From the NCBI GenBank assembly GCA_964604705.1, contig CAZSAP010000002.1:186001-250000 (forward strand): a DNA stretch of 64,000 nt, given 5' to 3'. Every line of letters begins with the position of its first letter. Positions within the stretch are counted from its first letter, which is position 1. The notes beneath the pieces are model-generated. The model was not told the origin of the DNA, did no database searches, and was given only the letters and a program-made list of their open reading frames with translations. Made by a program: the position numbers and the translations under genes. The DNA comes from JAAXVQ01 sp964604705 (GTDB taxonomy: Bacteria > Oederibacteriota > JAAXVQ01). Shown one piece after another: positions 7,829-14,567 of this stretch.

Positions 7829-8638
7829 TTAATCCCTTAACTGTTTCCCCGTCAGGTGCAGAAAAAGCTCCTCGAGATTTCGGCAGCCTTGATGCTGCGC
7901 CAAAAGATCCTGCGTAGTTCCAGAAACAAGCATACGCCCGTTGTCCATCACGCCCACCCGGGAGCAAAGCTGTTCCGCTTCCTCCATGTAGTGCGTGGTG
8001 TACACCATGGTCATGCCTTGCGCTTGAAACTCGGCCAAATTTTTCAAGATGAGGTTGCGCGATTGCGGATCAATGCCCACCGTGGGTTCGTCCAACAAAA
8101 GCAACTGCGGCTTATGGATAATGGCCACAGCCAGATTGGCCCGGCGCTTCATGCCGCCCGAATACGTATCCAGACGCTGATTCCCGTTTTCCAGCAGGCC
8201 CACTTTATCCAGGCACTCCTCGATGCGATCGGCCAAGCCTTTTCCCCGCAGTCCGTACAAGCGTCCAAAATAACGAAGATTTTCCCGCGCCGTGAGCCGG
8301 GGATACAAAGCCAGATCCTGAGGCGCCAGACCCAAGAGCCGTCGAACCTCTCCGGGGTGGTGAACCACATCATGCCCGCATAGGGTCACTTGTCCGCGCG
8401 TGGGTGGAAGCAACGCACAAATCACCGAAATCGCCGTGGTCTTCCCCGCCCCGTTGGGGCCGAGCAAGCCGTAGATCTCGCCAGCGTGCACCGTGAAATC
8501 CAACCCATTGACCGCCGGTTCGGCTGCGCCGCGATAGATTTTCACCAAATCACGCACCTGGAGTACATCGCGTGAACCCGACGGACTCTCGGACGCGTAC
8601 GCTGGGGTGGATTGTGGGGCCGCAGGGTCTGTGATCAT
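7829..8638 (-). CDS. ABC transporter ATP-binding protein
   Basis: A 269-residue ABC ATPase of the drug/antibiotic (DrrA/CcmA-like) export class. Walker A is GPNGAGKTT, the signature is TYSGGMKRR, Walker B is LLLLDEPTVGIDP and the switch His follows in VYTTHYMEEAEQL. A 25-residue N-terminal extension precedes the ABC domain. It overlaps the BtrH-like gene by 4 bases (ATGA) upstream and pairs with the ABC-2 permease downstream, though the two are separated by the 7707-7825 inverted repeat. Confidence 0.93.
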   Translation of the reverse strand: MITDPAAPQSTPAYASESPSGSRDVLQVRDLVKIYRGAAEPAVNGLDFTVHAGEIYGLLGPNGAGKTTAISVICALLPPTRGQVTLCGHDVVHHPGEVRRLLGLAPQDLALYPRLTARENLRYFGRLYGLRGKGLADRIEECLDKVGLLENGNQRLDTYSGGMKRRANLAVAIIHKPQLLLLDEPTVGIDPQSRNLILKNLAEFQAQGMTMVYTTHYMEEAEQLCSRVGVMDNGRMLVSGTTQDLLAQHQGCRNLEELFLHLTGKQLRD

Positions 8639-9639
8639 TTTCGGACTAAGTCATAGAGGTCGCGGAACAAAAGGGTTTCCTGATCCGCGCACGTGCGCAG
8701 TATGTTGGCCAGGTCCCCGAAGCTTTCGTGAGCTTCCGCGCGCCCTTTGCAATGACGCGATCCCGCCAACGCAAACTCACGCCACTGATCGCCAATGGCC
8801 GTCATGCGGCGTGAAAGTTCCAGATAGCGAGGATCCCCCAGCACTTCCGAGGCTTCTTGCAGAAAGGCCGCGTAGATAAAACGAAACCCGCCCCCGCCGG
8901 TGCCAATCTCCTCTTGCATGCGGATGATGTGCCCGAGATGAAGAATCGCCGAACGCGCCCCGACCTGGGCCGGCCAGCGCTCCACGTCTTTGGCCATGGT
9001 GCGAATGCCGCGGGTGCCCATGAGCCAGACCGGCACCTTGATCATGATCTCACACACCTGCTTGATGCCTTGGCGAATGCCCGGGGCCAAGTCCACATCT
9101 TTGGGCATGGCGGTGATGCAATACATTTTCCCCTTGGGGGCCAACGCCCCTTGGGCAAAACGCGCCCGCGCCAGGTCCGCACGGGGGCAGACCACCGGCT
9201 CAGGAAAGACCGGATCGCTGATGCGGTAGTGGTCGCCTTCCAGACCGTACACCACCAGGTTATGCGCATTAAAGTGAAAGCGCAGGGCGGGTGGAAAATA
9301 CGGGAGCCAGTACACCCCGGTCTGCAAGCCTACGGGCGTACCCGACACCACCTTCCGGTCCAACTCGGCCATGGCCTTCTGCGGATCCTTGAAACTCTGG
9401 CGTTCCACGGTTATGCCCAAACGCGCGGTTACGCGTTTAAAAATACTCCCGGGAGCTGAACGAAACGTGGCCAACGGCATCTTGTTGATCTTAATAAACG
9501 GAAAGTAGCCGAACAAAAGCCCGGCCCCAATGCCAAAAGCCATGGCCTCGGAAAGGGGAAGTCCGTAGTGCGTAAGAAGATTTGAAGTCACACCGCTCTC
9601 GCAGTGCGCAGACTGTTTGTGCTGAAAAGAAATGGTCAC
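8635..9639 (-). CDS. BtrH-type acyltransferase (BtrH N-terminal and DUF4872 domains)
   Basis: A 334-residue protein. The N-terminus (HCESG at residues 12-16, then NLLTHYGLPLSEAMAFGIG) matches the BtrH N-terminal domain, a papain-like fold in which Cys13 would be the nucleophile and the His in HFNAHNLVVYG the general base. The C-terminal half is helical, as in DUF4872. BtrH of butirosin biosynthesis moves an acyl group from an acyl carrier protein to an aminoglycoside; by analogy this one could transfer the polyketide chain from the ACP to an acceptor. The start is a GTG at 9639 with a weak ribosome site. Related genes occur in flexirubin clusters. Confidence 0.8.
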   Translation of the reverse strand: MTISFQHKQSAHCESGVTSNLLTHYGLPLSEAMAFGIGAGLLFGYFPFIKINKMPLATFRSAPGSIFKRVTARLGITVERQSFKDPQKAMAELDRKVVSGTPVGLQTGVYWLPYFPPALRFHFNAHNLVVYGLEGDHYRISDPVFPEPVVCPRADLARARFAQGALAPKGKMYCITAMPKDVDLAPGIRQGIKQVCEIMIKVPVWLMGTRGIRTMAKDVERWPAQVGARSAILHLGHIIRMQEEIGTGGGGFRFIYAAFLQEASEVLGDPRYLELSRRMTAIGDQWREFALAGSRHCKGRAEAHESFGDLANILRTCADQETLLFRDLYDLVRK

Positions 9640-9672
9640 AGAGAAACCCAGCGCTTTCTTAGAATGTTTCCA

Positions 9673-9720
9673 GCCTCATCCTAGAACAGAGGCGGGAGAT
9701 TGGGGGCGAAGCACCCCAAC
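9673..9720 (+). repeat. Dispersed 48-bp repeat, copy 1
   Basis: The 48 bases ending GGGGGCGAAGCACCCCAAC match the reverse complement of 22765-22812 at 43 of 48 positions. The core can form a small hairpin (TTGGGG with CCCCAA). It lies in the 142-base gap between the BtrH-like gene and the small HTH-like gene, so it interrupts the polyketide operon. Confidence 0.75.
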
Positions 9721-9770
9721 TTCATAAATAAATCATACCTTATTTAATCCAAAAACCAACGCCCCCTTAC

Positions 9771-9806
9771 TCCCCCTCTTTATCAAAGAGGGGGACGGGG
9801 AGAGTT
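9771..9806 (+). repeat. Dispersed 36-bp repeat with CCCTCTTT hairpin, copy 1, overlapping a gene end
   Basis: The 36 bases contain the hairpin CCCCCTCTTT/AAAGAGGGGG and match 32364-32399 at 32 of 36 positions. The end of the small HTH-like gene runs into this repeat, so its last codons (SPRPPL) and stop codon come from it. Confidence 0.7.
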
Positions 9807-10238
9807 CTTTTGCTTCCGTATCCGCAGCATGGTCGGACTCAGGTCCGCGGGCAAATGCCCGAGCTCCTCGACTGTGACCAAAAGCACATCCGCGTAACGC
9901 TTTTTTAAATCCGGTTTCAACCGGGCGAACGGTCCGGGCTTCAAATGGCGGCGCACCTGCCAGACAAACAGGCCCATGTAACGGGCGAGCAGCTTTTCAT
10001 CCATCTGGTTCGAGGCCATGTGAAACGCCAGCGGGCTCAAGGCCCCCTGACGGATCTGCGCCAAAATACCCGTCAACTCATCTTTGATCGCATCCCACGC
10101 CTGCACGTTGGCCAAGTTGGCCGGTTCCCAGCCGGTTGATTGCGCCAGCACATAGCGCCCGTTCTCATCCACGGCATAGAACACTTCATTTTGGCCATCG
10201 AGCACTTCCTGATCTTGCGGAACTTCTTTTTTTAGCAT
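9783..10238 (-). CDS. Conserved small protein of flexirubin-type clusters, HTH-like
   Basis: A 151-residue protein with the start MLKKEVPQD and the motif GWEPANLANVQAWDAI, then SPLAFHMASNQMD and a C-terminal segment (LLARYMGLFVWQVRRHLKP, then a second helix with ADVLLVTVEEL) that resembles a helix-turn-helix. I recall similar proteins beside ketosynthase genes in Bacteroidetes flexirubin clusters; no function is established. GGAGAG lies before the ATG. The final residues after about 143 derive from a dispersed repeat (9771-9806), suggesting the natural end was a little earlier or the repeat inserted at the gene end. Confidence 0.75.
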   Translation of the reverse strand: MLKKEVPQDQEVLDGQNEVFYAVDENGRYVLAQSTGWEPANLANVQAWDAIKDELTGILAQIRQGALSPLAFHMASNQMDEKLLARYMGLFVWQVRRHLKPGPFARLKPDLKKRYADVLLVTVEELGHLPADLSPTMLRIRKQKNSPRPPL

Positions 10239-10308
10239 GGCGACTCTCCGAATGAATGCACGTATTTAGCCAACACCGTTACCCGTACAAAAAATTTTGT
10301 TCCCGCCA

Positions 10309-11397
10309 CTATACGCACTTCAACCGTACCAATCCGAAGCTGTCATCGTCCCCCAGGGTCAGACACGATATCCGCTCCGTACCCAACTCAGTTCCACCGG
10401 TTACGACCTGCGCTGAAAAATCACAGGTTCCCGGAGTGGGTAAGGTCAGGCCGGTTTTGAGCATCAGTGCGGCCGCGGCCAAATCAAAGGCCGGTCCTAC
10501 GGGGGAGCTTCCATAATGCGAGGTCAGGCAGGTCACGCGGGCGCCTGCACCCAAGGCCGCATATCCAGCTCCCAAGGTTTTTCGCCCATCGGCACCCAAG
10601 AGCAGCAGTTCCTCTGCGGCCTGCGGCGACCACGACTTTAAGCAACGCCCGTTGTCCACGCGGTCAAGCAGACAGTACCCGGCCCGTGACTCATCCTGGC
10701 GCGAGAGTAAGAAAAAGGCCGCGCCTTCACCGATCACCGCCGAGTCTTGACCGGTCATCAGGGGGTTCATCCGGCCCGCGGGCGGAAGTCCGTGCTGGCG
10801 GAAAAAGGCATACCCGATCAGCTCGGAGAGTTCATCGACCGCGCCAAAGAGCACACGGTCCACGCGCCCTTCTTCCAACCAGAGCCAAGCCGTCTGCAAC
10901 GCGGCCGGAGCCGAGAGATGAAACTGCGTGACTGTGGTGTTAGGGCCGGTTGCGCCCAACAAGAGTGAGATGTTGGCCGCCACGGAGTTGTGCACGGAAT
11001 TGGCAAAATACGTGGGCGAGGCGCACATGTCCCCGGCTTGTATAAACGTATCCTCAAACGCAAAGATGATGCCCGTGGGTCCCAAGCCCGTGGCAATGAT
11101 CACGCCCAGGCGTTCGTGACGTGTCTCCGGTGCGACGCCGGCATCTTCCAAGGCCAAGTAAGCACCCAGCATGCCCAGACGTGAGAAGCGATCCACACGC
11201 CGCAAGGCGCGCAAAGGAACAAATTCTTGTAGGCGTTCGGTCTCGGCACGAAACGCGGGCAGATCCAACGGAGCGCCGGCATGCACAATGGGGTAAACCG
11301 TGGGCTGCGAGTGACCGGAAACCAAAGTCTGGCGAAACGCTTCAACCCCGCACCCAAAACCACCAACCAGACCCAGGCCTTGCACGGAGATACGCAT
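10309..11397 (-). CDS. Ketosynthase-like chain-length-factor protein (no active-site Cys)
   Basis: A 362-residue thiolase-fold protein of the FabF/KS-beta type. The nucleophile-elbow region reads TQFHLSAPAALQTA (about residues 157-170), so the active-site Cys found in true ketosynthases is absent, and the later HGTG motif is also missing. This is the pattern of a chain-length factor that pairs with a catalytic ketosynthase. The gene upstream ends with TAATG, sharing one base, so KS and CLF are made together. GGAGATG precedes the ATG. Together they would extend a polyene or fatty acyl chain on the ACP. Confidence 0.87.
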   Translation of the reverse strand: MRISVQGLGLVGGFGCGVEAFRQTLVSGHSQPTVYPIVHAGAPLDLPAFRAETERLQEFVPLRALRRVDRFSRLGMLGAYLALEDAGVAPETRHERLGVIIATGLGPTGIIFAFEDTFIQAGDMCASPTYFANSVHNSVAANISLLLGATGPNTTVTQFHLSAPAALQTAWLWLEEGRVDRVLFGAVDELSELIGYAFFRQHGLPPAGRMNPLMTGQDSAVIGEGAAFFLLSRQDESRAGYCLLDRVDNGRCLKSWSPQAAEELLLLGADGRKTLGAGYAALGAGARVTCLTSHYGSSPVGPAFDLAAAALMLKTGLTLPTPGTCDFSAQVVTGGTELGTERISCLTLGDDDSFGLVRLKCV

Positions 11398-12593
11398 TAG
11401 GCATCTCCTTTGCGAAACAAGATCACGGAATTATTGCCGCCAAAGGCCAAGGTCTCGGAAAGTGCCATCGACCCGCGTATGGGTGTCGGCTTCTCTACCG
11501 GAGTTCCACCCAGTTCCGGGTCCGGCGTTACAAATCCGGCATTGGCAGGAATTTCCCCACGTTCCAAACACGCGGCCGTAAACGCCGCTTCAATGGCCCC
11601 GGCCGCTCCCAAGGTATGGCCGGTGTAGCCTTTCGTGGAAAAAAACGGCACCCCGGGCAACACCTCGGCCAAGACCCGACTCTCGACTCGGTCATTGTCC
11701 GGCGTCCCTGTGCCATGGGCATTGACAAACGCCAGTTCGGCGGCCGTCGCGCCACTCTCGCTGAGCGCTTCTGCCAAGGCGGATTTCAAGCCCGCACCAT
11801 CCGGGCGCGGGGTGGTGAGATGATACGCGTCGCACGCAGCACCGTACCCGGCCACAAACACACGCGCGGATCTTTTTCGTTTTTGGCGAACGGCTTCCGA
11901 CTCAAGGACGAGCATGGCCGCACCTTCGCCTAAGTTCAAGCCCTTGCGGTCGCGGTCAAACGGCTTGCACGGCTCAGGATCGGCAATCTGCATGGCACTA
12001 AACCCTATGTAGGTGATCCGTCCCAGTTCATCGGCCCCGCCGGCCAACACCAAGTCGCACAGTCCGGCTCGAATCCAGGCCGCGCCGAGTCCCACCGCAT
12101 CGGTGCCCGAGGAGCAGGCATTCACAATGGTCTGACACGGACCGTTAAACCCAAACTCACGCGCAATGACCGAGGCGGGATTGCTCCGAAAAATTCGTTC
12201 CATGGGGGTCATGTCCGGCAGCTTGCCTGTACGGTAGGCGCGACAAAACGTCTCTTCACTCACCGCGCATCCGACCGTGGTGCCCATGCACACGCCTACC
12301 CGGAGCGTCTCTAAAAACGCGGCGTCCAAACCTGCGTCAACCAAGGCTTCATGCGTGGCCTGCAAGCCCAAGGCGGCCGTGCGCAGAAGGTGCTTGGGCT
12401 CGGAAAACGAACGGACTTCGAAGACAGGATACCGGATGGGATGGTTGGTGAAAAAGCCCTGCGGCGGAGCGCAAAAACGGTCTCCCCGGAACATAGAGTC
12501 GAGGCATTCGGTTAAGTTGTTTCCAGCCGCACAGATGCACCCCATCCCTGTAACGGCAACCGGAGTGCGCGCGGATTTCTCGTGGGAATTCAA
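11397..12593 (-). CDS. FabF-type beta-ketoacyl synthase (KS-alpha)
   Basis: A 398-residue condensing enzyme with an intact triad: Cys160 in NACSSGTDA, His293 in NAHGTGTPDND and His326 in GYTGHTLGAAGA. It would carry out decarboxylative condensation of malonyl-ACP with the growing chain in the cluster. It is the first gene of the operon; the start is a TTG at 12593, 8 bases after AAGGAG, since an ATG 5 bases upstream is out of frame. It overlaps the CLF gene by one base. It is close to fatty-acid FabF but its pairing with a Cys-less partner, DarA and DarB points to secondary metabolism. Confidence 0.9.
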   Translation of the reverse strand: MNSHEKSARTPVAVTGMGCICAAGNNLTECLDSMFRGDRFCAPPQGFFTNHPIRYPVFEVRSFSEPKHLLRTAALGLQATHEALVDAGLDAAFLETLRVGVCMGTTVGCAVSEETFCRAYRTGKLPDMTPMERIFRSNPASVIAREFGFNGPCQTIVNACSSGTDAVGLGAAWIRAGLCDLVLAGGADELGRITYIGFSAMQIADPEPCKPFDRDRKGLNLGEGAAMLVLESEAVRQKRKRSARVFVAGYGAACDAYHLTTPRPDGAGLKSALAEALSESGATAAELAFVNAHGTGTPDNDRVESRVLAEVLPGVPFFSTKGYTGHTLGAAGAIEAAFTAACLERGEIPANAGFVTPDPELGGTPVEKPTPIRGSMALSETLAFGGNNSVILFRKGDA

Positions 12594-12740
12594 ACCATTA
12601 ACTCCTTAAGCCTGTATGCGTTAGACCTACAGGGTTCAGACAATTTGTTGGTACACCGATCCAGCCAAGATTTTCGGACTCAAAATATCATTCCCCATAA
12701 AAAACTTCAATCACTTATATCTTCGAAAACGACCCAGCAA

Positions 12741-12847
12741 AGAATTCCCAAACGTTAGAAAGCATAGAGGCCCTCCATTTCAGCGATGGAGGGCCGATCT
12801 GAGTAAACCTCTCTGAGGTGAACGTCTTTCGAACGCTTGGGAATTCT
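12741..12847. repeat. Inverted repeat with two inner hairpins upstream of the polyketide operon
   Basis: The divergent gap 12594-13005 has no gene. Arms 12741-12762 and 12826-12847 (left arm AGAATTCCCAAACGTTAG) pair at 20 of 22 positions. Inside are a perfect 10-bp hairpin, GGCCCTCCAT (12769-12778) with ATGGAGGGCC (12786-12795), and a 5-bp hairpin ACCTC/GAGGT (12807-12819). This is the same three-way layout as 7707-7825 and 33231-33351. It lies about 150 bases before the KS start and about 160 before the DUF4395 start, so it could also influence either promoter; no clear promoter was identified. Confidence 0.85.
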
Positions 12848-13005
12848 AAGTGGAGACGGATAAAATAACAGTGTCGCTTTCCCTGAAACCTCCGCTTGCG
12901 AAAATGATCGCGGGGATGTCATAATGGCTCAGCAAAATCAGTGACGGTTTGGCCTGTTTAACGTGTTTAGACTTTAGGTTCGGAAATAATCCCTAAGGAG
13001 TGCTT

Positions 13006-13671
13006 ATGCGACAAAACTTTGGTTTTGGAGAAAAAGTTGAGGGCTATAACATACCGGTACTCAACGAACGTGAGATCCGCGCCGCGGCCGGCATCTTGTT
13101 CTTGCTCACCTACACGGCTTTGCTCGTGATCATGTTTAAAAACGACTTTGTCATGATCAAATACGTCATCACCTTGTTCTTCGCCGACTTCTTGATCCGT
13201 GTGTTTGTAAATCCCAGGTACTCGCCGACTCTCATTTTGGGGCGCCTGATTGTCCGCAACCAGACACCGGAGTATGTCGGTGCCAAGCAGAAACACTTCG
13301 CCTGGATCATTGGCGTACTCTTGTCGGCCACCATGTTTGTGCTTATGGTCCTGGCCAACACCTACGGCCCGATCTCCGGGATCATCTGCCTCGTCTGCTT
13401 GATCTTCCTTTTCTTTGAGTCTGTGTTTGGCATCTGTTTAGGGTGCAAGTTCTACCCGATCCTTTTTAAAGACAAGGCGCAGTACTGCCCCGGTGAAGTG
13501 TGTGAGCTCAAGGACCGCCAGGAAATCCAAAAAACCTCCAAGACACAATTGCTCGTCATGCTGGTGTTTTTCACGACCATCATTTTGACCCTGGTGGCTT
13601 TTCAAGGCGCGCTCAGCCAAAAACCGCAGCCGTTTCTGATACCTGCCGAAGAAACCGCACAGGCGAAATAA
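13006..13671 (+). CDS. DUF4395 family membrane protein
   Basis: A 221-residue integral membrane protein with about four membrane segments: two near residues 25-65, two near 100-145, and another near 185-205. The signature NEREIRAAAGILFL, the FADFLIRVFVNPRYSP segment and the Cys-containing FGICLGCKFY motif are typical of DUF4395, whose function is unknown; some members are fused to or sit by thioredoxins, and the two conserved Cys suggest a redox link. ATG at 13006 follows TAAGGAG at 12994-13000. A strong terminator follows at 13691. Confidence 0.85.
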   Translation: MRQNFGFGEKVEGYNIPVLNEREIRAAAGILFLLTYTALLVIMFKNDFVMIKYVITLFFADFLIRVFVNPRYSPTLILGRLIVRNQTPEYVGAKQKHFAWIIGVLLSATMFVLMVLANTYGPISGIICLVCLIFLFFESVFGICLGCKFYPILFKDKAQYCPGEVCELKDRQEIQKTSKTQLLVMLVFFTTIILTLVAFQGALSQKPQPFLIPAEETAQAK

Positions 13672-13690
13672 AGACGATGGAAATACAAAA

Positions 13691-13724
13691 CCCTAAGGTG
13701 CCATTCCGGCACCTTAGGGTTTTT
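13691..13724 (+). terminator. Rho-independent terminator after DUF4395 gene
   Basis: CCCTAAGGTGCC and GGCACCTTAGGG form a perfect 12-bp stem with an ATTCC loop, followed by a T-run (GTTTTTC). It ends the plus-strand transcript 20 bases after the stop codon. Confidence 0.95.
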
Positions 13725-13771
13725 CTTGGGATACCTAAAGATCGACTCATTTAAAACCGATCGATTAAACT

Positions 13772-14531
13772 CTAGAAATAAAAATGCACCACCCCACGCG
13801 AAAACGGTCCGCTGTAATCCAAGGTAAACCGCGATCCGTCGCTGTTGTAGAACGGAACATCGTTTTCATCTGAAATGTCATTGATGCGGGCAAACCGGTA
13901 ACCGGCGTCAACTCCCACGGACAAATGCCGTGTGAAAAAATATTCCCCCCCGAACCAAAGCTTGGTGGCGGCTGTTGCCCCGTAAAACGTATTGGCCGCG
14001 GCCGTGCCGTCCGGGAAGGTATTTTTCGGTGACATTGTTCACCCACAAATTATACACACCCAGGCCGAACGAGAGCAACCATCGGTCTTCTACCGGCAGA
14101 CCCAACTTGATAAAACCGCCAAATTCCGAGGCGGGGAGCGAGATGGCAACGGTTTCACCGGGAACCAGTGTACCCCGGCTTTCAGCACTCAACCCCTCAT
14201 ACTCGAACCCCATCTGAAAATATTCCGAAAATCCAAAAGTCATGCCCAGCCCCCCGGTGAACCCTCCGTTGATGGAGCTGAGCGTTTTTCCACCCATGGA
14301 CACAGAATCATAATTGAGTCGGTCAATATACTGGTTCTCATCGCCCATGGCGTAACCACTGTATCCCATGTTTCCATAAACACCTATGCGAAAAGCCATG
14401 TCGTTCGGTCTTGCTTGAACATTGCGTTCTGCATACGGTGTGCGTTCCTGCTCCGGGTAGTCCCTCGGATACGCCATGGCCGATGAGGCCAGGACCAACA
14501 AACTTCCAATGGCGAGCGCTAGCTTTTTCAT
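13772..14531 (-). pseudogene. Outer-membrane beta-barrel protein interrupted by a frameshift
   Basis: Two overlapping minus-strand frames (13908-14531 and 13772-14035) make one barrel protein of about 252 residues if a single base is removed. The start is MKKLALAIGSLLVLASSAMA, a signal peptide; the rest has alternating strands (FRIGVYGNMGYSGY, GLGMTFGFSEYFQMGFEY, LLSFGLGVYNLWVNNVT) and, after the shift, KLWFGGEYFFTRHLSVGVDAGYRFA, ending in VVHFYF with a C-terminal aromatic as outer-membrane barrels do. The shift maps to the run of five T at 14032-14036; with four, the frame reads NVTENTFPDGTAAAN. It could be a true pseudogene, phase variation or a sequencing error. Confidence 0.8.
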
Positions 14532-14567
14532 TGTATCGTCCCTCCGAAAGTCGATTGCGTACCGAGC

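Noticed and set aside
8857..9459. A 200-codon plus-strand open frame opposite the BtrH-like gene
   Set aside because: It shows no motif and lies fully within a recognised gene on the other strand.
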